Assembly: GCF_013031355.1 (NCBI RefSeq)
Contig: NZ_WPZO01000001.1
Coordinates: 930,001 to 994,000, forward strand
DNA length: 64,000 nucleotides
DNA from: Ruegeria arenilitoris
GTDB lineage: Bacteria; Pseudomonadota; Alphaproteobacteria; Rhodobacterales; Rhodobacteraceae
Reading direction: 5' to 3'
The notes beneath the pieces are model-generated. The model saw only the letters and a list, made by a program, of their open reading frames with translations. It did no database searches and was not told where the DNA came from. Both the position numbers and the translations under genes were made by a program. This document shows positions 53,371-61,774 of the stretch, piece after piece. The first letter of the stretch is position 1; every line of letters starts with the position of its first letter.

Positions 53371-54597
53371 ATGTCGTTCCTGGTCGTGACAATTCTAACC
53401 GCGCTGCTGACGGCGCTGATCCTGGGCCTATCGTTGCTGCGCGGTCGCAAAACGCGCGAACCAGCCGCAGCCTATGACCTGCGTGTTTACCGCGAGCAAT
53501 TGGCCAGCGTAGATCGGGATCTGGCCCGGGGCGTGATCGGCAAGGCCGACGCCGAGCGGGTGCGCACGGAAATCTCACGTCGCATTCTGGCCGCCGACGT
53601 ACAGATGCAGGCCGGGACCAAACAGGCCGGGGCGCCGCTGTGGGCCACCATTGCAGCCTTTGTCGTCATTGCTGCGGTCGTGATTGGCGGTGGTATTGAA
53701 ATGTACCGCCAGATGGGGGCCGCCGGGCTGCCGGATCAGCCTTTATCCCTGCGTAAGGAGCAGGCCGAAGCTTTGCGCGCCGACCGCCCCAGTCAGGCCG
53801 AGGCCGAAGCTGCTGCGCAACCTGCCGAGTTGCCGCAACTGGATGAAAGTTATGCCAATCTTTTGGGGCAGTTGCGCGACACTGTTGCAGAACGCCCGGA
53901 TGATCTGCAGGGCCATATCCTGCTGGCGCAGCACGAGGCGAATGCAGGCAATTTTCCGGCCGCGTACAAGGCCCAGAAACGAGTGATCGAGCTCTCTGGC
54001 GACGCGGCCACGGCCGATGCCTATTCGCATCTGGCCGAAATGCTGATCCTGTCTGCGGGTGGTTATGTCTCTCCCGAGGCGGAAGAGGCTTTGAAACAAG
54101 CCCTGCAGCGCGACCCGCGCCATGGTCCTGCGCAGTATTATCTGGGGCAGATGATGGTTCAGGTCGGACGCCCCGACGTCGGATACCGCATCTGGGTGGA
54201 TGCCCTTCGCGATGCCCCTGCAGGCGCCCCGTGGGCGGATGCCATCCGCGTGCAACTGGACGAGCTGGCCTTCCGCGCGGGTGTGTTCAACGCACCTGAC
54301 ATCCCCGCCCCTGCCACTTCCGGCCCAAGTCAGGAAGAAATGGACGCCGCCGCCGCGCTAACGCCGGAAGAGCGGCAAGAGATGATTAAGGGCATGGTCA
54401 ACCAACTGTCTGAACGCCTTGCCAGCGAAGGTGGCTCGCCCGAAGAATGGGCCCGCCTGATCGCAGCCCTTGGTGTTTTGGGCGAGGGACAACGCGCCAT
54501 CGATATCAAAAATGAGGCGAAGGAAGTCTTTGCAGGGAATGCCGAGGCGATTGAACTGATCGATGCCGCCGCATTGCAGGCCGGGATCGCGCAATGA
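53371..54597 (+). CDS. ccmI: Cytochrome c maturation protein CcmI
   Basis: CcmI delivers apocytochrome c to the heme-ligation machinery. The 408-residue protein has two spans in the first about 120 residues (FLVVTILTALLTALILGLSLL and LWATIAAFVVIAAVVIGGGIEMY). Between them is the family loop with YDLRVYREQLASVDRDLARGVIGKADAERVRTEISRRIL. TPR repeats fill the periplasmic part (HILLAQHEANAGNFPAAYKAQKRVIEL, AQYYLGQMMVQVGRPDVGYRIW). The ATG after GGAGAAA is used. It is separate from the ccmABCDG series by 32 kb and overlaps ruvX by 4 bases. Confidence 0.93.
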   Translation: MSFLVVTILTALLTALILGLSLLRGRKTREPAAAYDLRVYREQLASVDRDLARGVIGKADAERVRTEISRRILAADVQMQAGTKQAGAPLWATIAAFVVIAAVVIGGGIEMYRQMGAAGLPDQPLSLRKEQAEALRADRPSQAEAEAAAQPAELPQLDESYANLLGQLRDTVAERPDDLQGHILLAQHEANAGNFPAAYKAQKRVIELSGDAATADAYSHLAEMLILSAGGYVSPEAEEALKQALQRDPRHGPAQYYLGQMMVQVGRPDVGYRIWVDALRDAPAGAPWADAIRVQLDELAFRAGVFNAPDIPAPATSGPSQEEMDAAAALTPEERQEMIKGMVNQLSERLASEGGSPEEWARLIAALGVLGEGQRAIDIKNEAKEVFAGNAEAIELIDAAALQAGIAQ

Positions 54598-55058
54598 TCC
54601 ACGACGCGTTCGAGGACTTCGCTGCTTCTCTGCCACCGATGACCGCATTGATGGGGCTGGATTTGGGTGAAAAAACCATCGGCGTGGCGGTCTCGGACCG
54701 GATGCGCGGCGTGGCCAGCCCTCTGGAAACCGTGCGGCGCAAAAAATTCTCGCTGGATTCCGCCCGTCTGATTGAGATTATCGCAGACCGCGAGATCGGC
54801 GGCATCATCCTTGGCCTGCCGAAAAACATGGACGGAACCGAAGGCCCCCGCTGTCAGTCGACCCGCGCCTTTGCCCGCAACCTATCCCGCCTGACCGAGG
54901 TTTCGATCGGCTTCTGGGACGAGCGACTCAGCACGGTTGCCGCCGAAAAGGCACTTTTAGAGGCGGATACGACACGAAAACGTCGCGGACAGGTTATCGA
55001 TCACGTTGCTGCAGGCTATATCCTGCAAGGAGCGCTGGACAGGCTGCGCTTTCTGTAG
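54594..55058 (+). CDS. ruvX: Holliday junction resolvase-like nuclease RuvX (YqgF)
   Basis: A 154-residue RNase H-fold protein. The catalytic Asp-containing strand ALMGLDLGEKTIGVAVSD, the LVLGLPKN-type region (IIGGIILGLPKNMDGTEG) and FWDERLSTVAAEKALLE with DHVAAGYILQG are all present. RuvX/YqgF acts in 16S rRNA 5'-end maturation and has been called a Holliday junction resolvase. Its start overlaps ccmI by 4 bases and is followed by the DUF1289 gene. Confidence 0.94.
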   Translation: MIHDAFEDFAASLPPMTALMGLDLGEKTIGVAVSDRMRGVASPLETVRRKKFSLDSARLIEIIADREIGGIILGLPKNMDGTEGPRCQSTRAFARNLSRLTEVSIGFWDERLSTVAAEKALLEADTTRKRRGQVIDHVAAGYILQGALDRLRFL

Positions 55059-55074
55059 CGGACGGAGTACGCCG

Positions 55075-55308
55075 ATGACAAACATGGTTTGGAAAAGAAA
55101 CGAGGTCGAAAGCCCTTGCGTCCAGATCTGTGTCGTACACCCGACGGAACGCATCTGCACCGGCTGCTACCGTACGATCGATGAGATTTCGCGCTGGTCC
55201 AAAATGGACGCCACCGAACGTGCGGGGATCATGGACGAGCTACCCTCGCGCAAACCCCGTCTGGCCAAGCGCCGTGGCGGCCGTTCTGCGCGTGTGAGTA
55301 ACGCGTAA
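55075..55308 (+). CDS. DUF1289 Cys-rich protein
   Basis: A 77-residue cytoplasmic protein of the DUF1289 family, with metal-binding Cys motifs CVQIC and ICTGCYRTIDEI. The family has a conserved four-Cys core (C-x3-C... C-x2-C) that probably binds a metal or [Fe-S] centre. The start that follows CGGAGTAC gives MTNMVWKRN; an in-frame start further upstream overlaps ruvX and is unlikely. The end is basic (RKPRLAKRRGGRSARVSNA), perhaps for nucleic acid contact. Co-transcribed with ruvX. Confidence 0.9.
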   Translation: MTNMVWKRNEVESPCVQICVVHPTERICTGCYRTIDEISRWSKMDATERAGIMDELPSRKPRLAKRRGGRSARVSNA

Positions 55309-55540
55309 CCCGTTCTACGAAAATCCGCTTGGACTGAACCTGCGCCGCTGCAGGCTGGTGTGAACTTCGAGGGGGTCAAGTTCTGACACTTGTGGTGAGT
55401 GAGTGGTAACCCACAGCGGCGCACTTCAGAATTTGTGTTCCTCCGAAGTGGTACAGCGAAAGAACACGCCCTGTGTAACCGTTTCTTGACCAATCAATCA
55501 AGAATAACGAAACTTACCCTTACGTCAACTTACATAAACT

Positions 55541-55564
55541 TCAAGCACCCCCTCAAGCACCCCC
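55541..55564 (+). repeat. 12-base tandem direct repeat
   Basis: Two exact adjacent copies of TCAAGCACCCCC in the 263-base gap between the DUF1289 gene and the SpoIIAA-like gene. Apart from this repeat and a GC-rich hairpin near its left end, the gap shows no gene. Confidence 0.6.
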
Positions 55565-55571
55565 TACTGCC

Positions 55572-56300
55572 TCACCCTGCAGCAAGCCAGGATTTGGCGT
55601 TTTCGATCTCTTCCGATGGAAAGAACTGGGTGCGCGTGCCCAGAATATGACTGGCCGCTTTTTGCGCGATATGCTGCCAGGTCTTGTCCCCAACAATGGC
55701 CGCGCGATTCAGCAACCCTGCGTGTTTGCGCACCAGTTGGAAATGCGACGCCAGCGCCGTAAGCCCCTGCCAGCCATCAAACTCGCGCAGATCAACCAGC
55801 AACCGGAAACCGTTTTTGCCCACCAACAGGCTATCCAGATCCACTTCGGCCCGCGCGTATTCCTCGGGATCCAGCTTTCCCAGCAGACTTACCTGAACAC
55901 AAGGGCTACCCAGATCGATCACATGGATGGCCCCCAAGGATTCCCGTATCCAACGCCGGGCGGCCTCCAGTTCGGACAATTCGAATACCTGAACGGGGCA
56001 TGGCAGGATCGGCGAGGCCAGCCGGATACCAGTCTGCACCCAGCCCTGATCCGCCGCCACGGCAATGCGGTCGAACCCCCGCCAATGACTGAGGCCCAAC
56101 TTGGTGTCGGCCCACGCCGCGCCCAGATCGTAACCCTTGAACTCGGGCTGCACCACGGCCAGCAGGCGCACCGTGTCATTGTCGGCCAGCGCGGCCTCAA
56201 TCGCGGGGACTAGAACCTCACTATAGTCTTTGCTGGTCACCTCGCCGGACAGCTCAACTTCGAGCAGCGCTCCGTCGGAATTCGTGTGGACCGTAATCAT
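55572..56300 (-). CDS. Tandem SpoIIAA/STAS-like double-domain protein
   Basis: A 242-residue protein made of two related domains of about 120 residues, each resembling the SpoIIAA-like (PF11964-type) fold. The repeats align as VELSGEVTSKDYSEVLVPAIEAAL with VSLLGKLDPEEYARAEVDLDSLL; DTVRLLAVVQPEFKGYDL with NGFRLLVDLREFDGWQG; HWRGFDRIAVAADQGWVQTG with KHAGLLNRAAIVGDKTWQH; and a C-terminal SELEAARRWI with EEIENAKSWLA. No anti-sigma or kinase partner is adjacent. It follows the dioxygenase gene by 36 bases on the same strand. A regulatory or lipid-binding function is possible; unknown. Confidence 0.78.
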   Translation of the reverse strand: MITVHTNSDGALLEVELSGEVTSKDYSEVLVPAIEAALADNDTVRLLAVVQPEFKGYDLGAAWADTKLGLSHWRGFDRIAVAADQGWVQTGIRLASPILPCPVQVFELSELEAARRWIRESLGAIHVIDLGSPCVQVSLLGKLDPEEYARAEVDLDSLLVGKNGFRLLVDLREFDGWQGLTALASHFQLVRKHAGLLNRAAIVGDKTWQHIAQKAASHILGTRTQFFPSEEIENAKSWLAAG

Positions 56301-56336
56301 CTGACAAAACCTCCAAACCTTAATAATGGCAGGACG

Positions 56337-57119
56337 TTAGGCGGATTCGATCCATTCGGCTACTCCCCCGGCGCATTCGGGGCGGAAATAGGCGATCATC
56401 CGTCCATCCGGCCCGGCCGAGGCCTCCTCTCCCCACCGCGCGACGCCGTGCAGGCAGTGGCGGTGCAGCAGATAGGCCTCGCCCGGTTTGGCGGGCAGTT
56501 CAATGCGCGGGCAGGTTTCGAACACTTCGCGACGGGCGGCCTGATAGATATCGGTGATATCGACCAGATACAGAGCATCGCGGGGATGACCGTCCAACGC
56601 GCGTTCGAATGCGGCACGCAGGATCTTGTGGCTACCTTCCCACAACACCATCGGGGCAGCATCCGCGCTGGCGTCTGTCAGGGGGATGCCCAGTATCCAG
56701 GCATGAGGCTCGTCCACCCGCCGCCTCCGGTCCGGCCCCATAGGTCGCAACCCATCCACATGCGCCGCGTCCCGTTTCAACCGATAACGACCCGCGGTTT
56801 CGCTTTCGCCGTGTCGCGGACGCGGATAGCCGGGATAGATCACCGAGACCTGCCCCTTGTGCAACGGAAGCTCTCCATACTGCTGGATGACAAAATCCAT
56901 CGCCAGACCAGACAGGACACCTGACTGCCCGACCCGGCCTTGCGGGTCATTGTTCAGGGCGTCCACGCCGATGAACCACGTCCCTTCGCAATCCATCCAT
57001 TCGGCGTGGGCCGGGTCGGTGACCGACGCCCGAGCGGCAGGCAAGGCATGCCCGACCCAGTCCGCCAGCACTGGATCGAAGGGAAACTTGACCCAACCCT
57101 TTTCGTGAAAATCATTCAT
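56337..57119 (-). CDS. PhyH-like Fe(II)/2-oxoglutarate dioxygenase candidate
   Basis: A 260-residue cytoplasmic protein that seems to be a phytanoyl-CoA dioxygenase-like iron enzyme. The facial triad would be His120 and Asp122 (AAHVDGL) with His224 (HCLHGVARW), and Arg240 (GRMIAYFRPE) is well placed for 2-oxoglutarate binding. The SDxxG-like second half MVLWEGSHKILRAAFERAL is also typical, as the SHK motif precedes the last His. It overlaps the TSUP exporter gene by 4 bases and precedes the tandem SpoIIAA gene. The substrate is unknown, so the assignment is by motif only. Confidence 0.7.
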   Translation of the reverse strand: MNDFHEKGWVKFPFDPVLADWVGHALPAARASVTDPAHAEWMDCEGTWFIGVDALNNDPQGRVGQSGVLSGLAMDFVIQQYGELPLHKGQVSVIYPGYPRPRHGESETAGRYRLKRDAAHVDGLRPMGPDRRRRVDEPHAWILGIPLTDASADAAPMVLWEGSHKILRAAFERALDGHPRDALYLVDITDIYQAARREVFETCPRIELPAKPGEAYLLHRHCLHGVARWGEEASAGPDGRMIAYFRPECAGGVAEWIESA

Positions 57120-57943
57120 AGTCCAAGCGCCTTACGCAGCATGTTCAGGGCGACCAGTGTCAGGAAGACCGCAAAGACGCGTTTGAGCGGCTTCGGGTCC
57201 ATCGCATGGGCCAGCTTCACGCCCCAGGGCGCGGTGATCATGGTCATGGCGACGACGATGGCAAAGGCGACCAGATTGACCGCGCCGATGGTCAGCGGCG
57301 GGCGGTGTTCCGGAGCAATATCCAGAAACAGAAAGCCCAGAACGGAAGGAACCGCAATGATCACACCGAACCCCGCCGCCGTGGCGACGGCGCGGTGGAT
57401 GGGCGTGTTGAACAGGCTCATCAGCGGTACCCCAAAGCTGCCCCCTCCGATCCCCATCAGCACCGACAGAAACCCCACGGATGGGGACAGCACCGCGCGG
57501 CGCATTCCCTTGGGCATAGCATCCCCCAGCCGCCATTCGGACTTGCCCAGCCCAAGATAAGCCCCGATGACCATTCCTAGCAGGCCAAACAGCGCCTGCA
57601 GCGCCTCGGTCCGCAATGCCGAAGCGACCAGTACGCCGATGATCGCGCCTACGGCGATCCCCGGTCCCCAACTGCGCAGGATATCCCAATCCACCGCGCC
57701 CTTCTTGTTATGCGCCATCACAGAACGCAACGAGGTCACGATTATCGTCGCCAGTGAGGTTGCCAGACACAGCTGCATCAGCTGAGGGCCGCCATAGCCA
57801 AGGGTCTGGAACGCATAGAAAAACGCAGGCACCAGCACGATGCCTCCCCCAACGCCCAGCAGGCCGGCCAGCACTCCGGCCAGCGCCCCGATCACAAGCA
57901 AAAGGCCCAGCATCTGGGCCAGCAACAACGTCTCGGGCATCAT
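57116..57943 (-). CDS. TSUP (TauE/SafE-like) exporter, second copy
   Basis: A 275-residue membrane protein with eight or so spans and the twin TSUP motifs AGVLAGLLGVGGGIVLVPAFFYAF and GFLSVLMGIGGGSFGVPLMSLFN. The N-terminal motif is closer to the TauE/SafE consensus than that of the other TSUP gene in this window. Such proteins export sulfite or related anions. Translation is coupled with the dioxygenase gene (4-base overlap), which suggests the pair handles one substrate, perhaps a sulfonate; this is an inference. Confidence 0.9.
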   Translation of the reverse strand: MMPETLLLAQMLGLLLVIGALAGVLAGLLGVGGGIVLVPAFFYAFQTLGYGGPQLMQLCLATSLATIIVTSLRSVMAHNKKGAVDWDILRSWGPGIAVGAIIGVLVASALRTEALQALFGLLGMVIGAYLGLGKSEWRLGDAMPKGMRRAVLSPSVGFLSVLMGIGGGSFGVPLMSLFNTPIHRAVATAAGFGVIIAVPSVLGFLFLDIAPEHRPPLTIGAVNLVAFAIVVAMTMITAPWGVKLAHAMDPKPLKRVFAVFLTLVALNMLRKALGL

Positions 57944-57967
57944 CCCCCCTTACCGATCTTCGTTCGT

Positions 57968-58993
57968 TCAGACCTCGGCCAGAGGCGCCACGCGCTCCAG
58001 CGCTTGCCGCATTACCTCGGGGCCTGCACCCTCATGTACCGCACCTTCGGACAAGGCCCGCCGCCACGCCCGCGCGCCGGGACGCCCGGCGAACAGGCCC
58101 AGCATATGACGGGTGATCTGGTGCAAGCGTCCCCCTTCGGCAAGGTGACGTTCGACATAGGGCACCATTTTTTGAACAACTTCAATCGGGTCGGTCGCCT
58201 GCCCCGTTCCAAAAATCACCGGGTCAGCCGCAGCCAGAATATCGGTCGGCTGGTGATAGGCCGCGCGCCCGATCATGACGCCGTCCAGCCCGGCCTCAAG
58301 ATGCGTGCGTGCCTCATCCAGCGAGGCAATGCCGCCGTTGATCGAGACATGCAGATCGGGAAACGCCGCCTTCATCCGGTGCACCAGGTCATAATCCAGC
58401 GGCGGAATATCCCGGTTCTCTTTCGGGCTGAGCCCTTGCAGCCAAGCCTTGCGCGCGTGGATCGTCACCCGTTGGCATCCCGCGGCACCAATCTGTTCCA
58501 GAAAAGCGGGCAGCACCTCTTCGGGGACCTGTTCATCCACGCCGATGCGGCATTTCACGGTCACCTCAACGTCCACCGCTTCGCGCATTGCGGCAACACA
58601 TTCGGCGACCCGGCCCGGGTCCTTCATCAACACCGCCCCGAATGTGCCGGATTGTACCCGATCCGAGGGGCAGCCGCAGTTCAGGTTGATCTCGTCGTAC
58701 CCCGCATCCGCCCCAAACCGCGCCGCCTGCGCCAGCTCTTCCGGATCAGAGCCACCCAGCTGCAGCGCAACCGGATGCTCTTGCGGGTTGTAATCCAACA
58801 GGTGCATCGCGCCGCCCCGCACCAAAGCGGGAGCCGTCACCATTTCGGTATAGAGCAAGGATTGCCCGCTCAACAGCCTGTGCACATAGCGGCAGTGGCG
58901 ATCGGTCCAATCCATCATGGGGGCAACGGAAAGCCGCGCAGAGCGCCGCAAGTCGGAAAACCCTGGTTTTTTGTGGTTTTTCGAATCCACCAT
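57968..58993 (-). CDS. dusA: tRNA-dihydrouridine(20/20a) synthase DusA
   Basis: DusA reduces uridine 20/20a in the D-loop of tRNAs using FMN and NADPH. With this ATG the protein is 341 residues. FMN-barrel motifs are RLSVAPMMDWTDRHCRYVHRLL, GYDEINLNCGCPSDRVQSGTFGAVLMKDP (catalytic Cys in the NCGCPSD loop) and VTIHARKAWLQGLSPKENR. The C-terminal helical domain ends with WRRALSEGAVHEGAGPEVM. An ATG six codons upstream and an even longer frame are possible starts. It is separate from the TSUP operon by 24 bases on the same strand. Confidence 0.95.
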   Translation of the reverse strand: MVDSKNHKKPGFSDLRRSARLSVAPMMDWTDRHCRYVHRLLSGQSLLYTEMVTAPALVRGGAMHLLDYNPQEHPVALQLGGSDPEELAQAARFGADAGYDEINLNCGCPSDRVQSGTFGAVLMKDPGRVAECVAAMREAVDVEVTVKCRIGVDEQVPEEVLPAFLEQIGAAGCQRVTIHARKAWLQGLSPKENRDIPPLDYDLVHRMKAAFPDLHVSINGGIASLDEARTHLEAGLDGVMIGRAAYHQPTDILAAADPVIFGTGQATDPIEVVQKMVPYVERHLAEGGRLHQITRHMLGLFAGRPGARAWRRALSEGAVHEGAGPEVMRQALERVAPLAEV

Positions 58994-59111
58994 TTTCACC
59001 GTTTTCCTCATTTCGGCCTGTTTTTGGTTGCGGTGCTTCACGATGTGGTACCGCAACCGCCGTGTAGCACTTATCCCCTCCCAAATTCCAGCGCCCCCGA
59101 CCAGGCATTGC

Positions 59112-59138
59112 AAAAAGGGCGGAGCAAACGCCCCGCCC
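59112..59138 (-). terminator. Terminator after the DUF411 gene
   Basis: On the minus strand GGGCGG pairs with CCGCCC and a run of five T follows, 27 bases beyond the DUF411 stop codon and upstream of dusA. Confidence 0.75.
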
Positions 59139-59165
59139 GACAGACCTATAGATTAGGGCCTTGAA

Positions 59166-59642
59166 TCAAGCTGCCTCGTAGTGGTTGAACACTTCTGTGG
59201 TGCCGTCCTTGCGGATCAGGAAGACCGAATAGGCCTCCCGCTCGCTCTCCGGTCCCATTCCGGGTGATCCGAAGGGCATACCAGGCACGGTCAAACCGAC
59301 CGCATCGGGGCGTTCGGACAGAAGTCGCCGGATATCGTTTGGCGGCACATGGCCTTCGATGACGTACCCCTCGACCAGACCAGTATGGCAGGACGTCATC
59401 TCATCCGGGACGCCCTTTGTGGCTTTGAATTGCGACAAAGTCTCCCACGAGGCATTCTGCACCACCATCTTGAAGTCTTCGCGTTGCATGATGTCGATCC
59501 ATGCGCCGCAGCACCCGCAGTTCGGGTCCTTGAGGACCTCTACCAGAGGTTTGGTGGAAGCAAAGGCCGGTGTAGTCAAGGCAACGCCGGAGGCGCCAAG
59601 GCCAGCCAGAAAGAGGCGGCGGTCGAGTGTCGGGTTGGTCAT
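59166..59642 (-). CDS. DUF411 periplasmic protein (copper-associated family)
   Basis: A 158-residue exported protein with a Tat-like N-terminus (DRRLFLAGLGASGVALTTPAFAS; the twin-arginine motif is DRRLFLAG). The mature DUF411 domain begins VEVLKDPNCGCCGAWIDIMQRE, with the CGCC thiol motif, and continues CHTGLVEGYVIEGHVPPNDIRRLLSERPDAVGLTVPGMPFGSPGMG. The family occurs with copper-resistance genes, and the conserved Cys and Met/His residues are likely metal ligands. It is the last gene of the cytochrome cluster, 96 bases after the monoheme cytochrome gene. Confidence 0.9.
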   Translation of the reverse strand: MTNPTLDRRLFLAGLGASGVALTTPAFASTKPLVEVLKDPNCGCCGAWIDIMQREDFKMVVQNASWETLSQFKATKGVPDEMTSCHTGLVEGYVIEGHVPPNDIRRLLSERPDAVGLTVPGMPFGSPGMGPESEREAYSVFLIRKDGTTEVFNHYEAA

Positions 59643-59738
59643 GTCATTTCCTTTCCGTTTTCGCGCCTACGGTACGACGACGAGTTTTGTAATCGAGCCC
59701 GCAGGCAAGTGTCATGATTTGTGTCAAGCGGGCGGTCC

Positions 59739-60227
59739 TTAGCCGCCCTGCATCTGTTCGCTTTTGGTGCGCTCTGCCTGCATGCTGCGGATGCGATCAG
59801 GCCAGGTGGATTTAATATAGGCGAGAATGTCCCAGATCTGCTGGTCGCTCAGGCTGTCGCCAAATCCCGGCATACCACTGGCAAAGTCGGTCACGCCGCG
59901 CGCCTCGAGCGCCGCCGCGCCACCTTGTTTGGTATAGTCAAACAGCAGCGCATCGCCATGGTGCCATGTATGGCCGGTCTCATCATGAGGCGGGGCTGGC
60001 AGCGTTCCGTCGTCATTCGGGGCGCGCCAGTTGGGCTGCCCCTCAAGATTGGTGCCGTGGCAGGACGCGCAGAACTCGGCGTAAAGCACCGCCCCCTCTG
60101 AGGCATCGGACTCTGACGGTTGCAGCGGTGGTCCTGCCTGTGTGCTCGACGACGCACGCCAGGCGACCGCGGCGCCGATTACGACAATCCCGGCCAAGGC
60201 AAATGCAAAGAGTTTTCCGGTTCTCAT
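59739..60227 (-). CDS. Exported c-type cytochrome, single heme
   Basis: A 162-residue membrane-anchored or secreted cytochrome. An N-terminal signal-anchor (LFAFALAGIVVIGAAVAWRA) is followed by the heme motif CASCH and later FASGMPGFGDSLSDQQIWDILAYIKSTWPDRI, whose Met is probably the sixth heme ligand. The ATG at MRTGK follows GGATGAGG; six more residues could be included. Heme attachment would rely on the CcmI and ccmABCDG genes of this window. It sits 4 bases after the stop of the diheme cytochrome gene. Confidence 0.92.
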   Translation of the reverse strand: MRTGKLFAFALAGIVVIGAAVAWRASSSTQAGPPLQPSESDASEGAVLYAEFCASCHGTNLEGQPNWRAPNDDGTLPAPPHDETGHTWHHGDALLFDYTKQGGAAALEARGVTDFASGMPGFGDSLSDQQIWDILAYIKSTWPDRIRSMQAERTKSEQMQGG

Positions 60228-60231
60228 TGCC

Positions 60232-61131
60232 TCATCCCCCTTCATGTTCGTCCATCAGGTATGTCGTAATGGCCGTCCGGTCGGCCTCGGTCAGGAAGCT
60301 TGTGCCATAAAGCACGACCTCGCCCATGGACCCGCCAAAGGCATCCCCCTCAGGGGTGATGCCGGTGCGCAGAGCATAGGCCAGGCTGGCCACATCCCAT
60401 CCCTTGCCCGCCAAAGTCAGGTGATCGATAGCTGGCGCTTTCTCTCCGCCTGGCAGCGCGTCGCTCCCCTGCAGATGCTGCGTGTCCGATTTGCGCGCGC
60501 CAGCAAGGTTTCGCGGCGTATGGCAAGCTGCGCAATGGCCGGCCCCTTCGACCAATTCCCGGCCTCGGTTCCACACCTCGCCCTTCCCCGCAACCGGCTC
60601 TGTTCCGGGAGGTTCCAGAAAGGCCGCGCGCCAGAGTTTCAGCCCCCAGCGCTGATTGAACGGAAAGTCCATTTGAGGCGGACGCGAGGGTTCGGCGACC
60701 GGTGGCACGGTCTGGAAAGCGGCCCAAAGATCGGCAACCTCCTGATCCGAGAAGTTGGCATAGAAGGGATAGGGAAACGCCGGGTAATAGGCGTGCCCTT
60801 TGGGCGAGACCCCTTCGCGGATGGCGCGGGCGAATTGCGCCTGCGTCCAGCCTCCGATCCCGTGATCCGGGTCAGTGGTCAGGTTCGGCGAATACAACGT
60901 GCCAAACGGGGTTTCCAAAACCACTCCACCCGCCAAGGGTGCTCCGCGTTTCGCGAAATTGGTGTGGCATGAAATGCAGCCGGACGCGCGGGCCATATAA
61001 GCGCCGCGATTGACATCCCCCTTCAGCGGAATGTGTGCGAGAGGCTGGCCAATTGGCCAGGCAATCAGGCCGGCAAGGCTGACCGAGGCGACAACCGCGC
61101 CTGCCAGCCCAATACGATAGAGCTTGCGCAT
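60232..61131 (-). CDS. Diheme cytochrome c
   Basis: A 299-residue exported protein with two heme motifs: CISCH at residues about 52-56 (ARASGCISCHTNF) and CAACH (GAGHCAACHTPRNL) near residue 200. Both are followed by conserved Met or His in the loops. The two domains resemble the cytochrome subunits of alcohol and aldehyde dehydrogenases (fructose dehydrogenase type). No catalytic dehydrogenase subunit is adjacent, so its partner is unknown. The signal peptide (IGLAGAVVASVSLAGLIAWP) could remain as a membrane anchor. It follows the cytochrome c' gene by 9 bases. Confidence 0.92.
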   Translation of the reverse strand: MRKLYRIGLAGAVVASVSLAGLIAWPIGQPLAHIPLKGDVNRGAYMARASGCISCHTNFAKRGAPLAGGVVLETPFGTLYSPNLTTDPDHGIGGWTQAQFARAIREGVSPKGHAYYPAFPYPFYANFSDQEVADLWAAFQTVPPVAEPSRPPQMDFPFNQRWGLKLWRAAFLEPPGTEPVAGKGEVWNRGRELVEGAGHCAACHTPRNLAGARKSDTQHLQGSDALPGGEKAPAIDHLTLAGKGWDVASLAYALRTGITPEGDAFGGSMGEVVLYGTSFLTEADRTAITTYLMDEHEGG

Positions 61132-61140
61132 TGTCCCGGC

Positions 61141-61719
61141 CTATTTCTCGATCCGAAAGCGTGTATGGCAGGCCGAACAGACCTGTCCCATCATGGTGAA
61201 AACGCCATCGGCCGGCATCTGAGAAAGATCCATCATGCCACTTCCGGCCCCGGCGCCCATCATGTCGCCGCCCATCATCGAGCCGCCCTGACCGCCCATC
61301 ATGCCGCCGACAGCATTCGTTTCACCCGCCATCATCAACCCGTTTTCGGAAGCTTCCGCCAATCCGTCCGCCGTCACACGCAACTGATCGGCCATGGCCG
61401 AAAACGCGGCCCAGTCCTGCCAGATCTCTGGCTTCGCCTCGCTTGGCGCATCAAGGCTGCCTTCGGGGAACAGTCTGGTCAGGGCTTCACCAGCGTGGTG
61501 ACTGATATCCTCCGCGCGTTCGTGCACAACGGCGGCGTCATACTCGACCTGCCCCCGCATCATCGGCGTCAGCACTTTCATCGCCTCTTTCATCACGCCC
61601 ATGCCGTCCATGCGTTCTTTGACAACGCCGGTAGCTCCGCCATGCGCAAACACCGATTGGCTTGCCACGGCCAGACCGGACGCAACAACCGCGCCCAACA
61701 ACAGATTTTCAGTTTTCAT
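61141..61719 (-). CDS. Cytochrome c'-type heme protein with a Met/Gly-rich insert
   Basis: A 192-residue exported protein. The signal peptide ends SVFAH; the body is a four-helix bundle ending in CSACHTRFRIEK, with the cytochrome c'/c556-type C-terminal heme motif (residues 181-185). Just before it, residues 129-168 form an unusual insert of Met and Gly (MMAGETNAVGGMMGGQGG, then SMMGGDMMGAGAGSGMMDL), with five Met pairs. Met-rich runs like this bind Cu(I) in CopC/CusF-like proteins. Cytochrome c' proteins normally lack the insert, so a copper-binding role is inferred. It starts the run of cytochrome genes after the small His/Cys protein. Confidence 0.85.
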   Translation of the reverse strand: MKTENLLLGAVVASGLAVASQSVFAHGGATGVVKERMDGMGVMKEAMKVLTPMMRGQVEYDAAVVHERAEDISHHAGEALTRLFPEGSLDAPSEAKPEIWQDWAAFSAMADQLRVTADGLAEASENGLMMAGETNAVGGMMGGQGGSMMGGDMMGAGAGSGMMDLSQMPADGVFTMMGQVCSACHTRFRIEK

Positions 61720-61774
61720 TAGATTTCCCTGCCTGAGTTATCTTTTCACACCAAACGGTGTGTGCGGATACAGA

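Noticed and set aside
59714..59727. ATGAT-N4-GTCAA upstream of the DUF411 gene as an FNR-type site
   Set aside because: Outer bases of one half-site do not match and it is not palindromic; too weak to list as a site, although worth including in a genome-wide motif scan.
61747..61762. CACACC-AAAC-GGTGTG hairpin as a terminator between the His/Cys protein and the cytochrome c' gene
   Set aside because: Only 6 bp of stem and no T run on the transcribed strand; it may be an operator or nothing.
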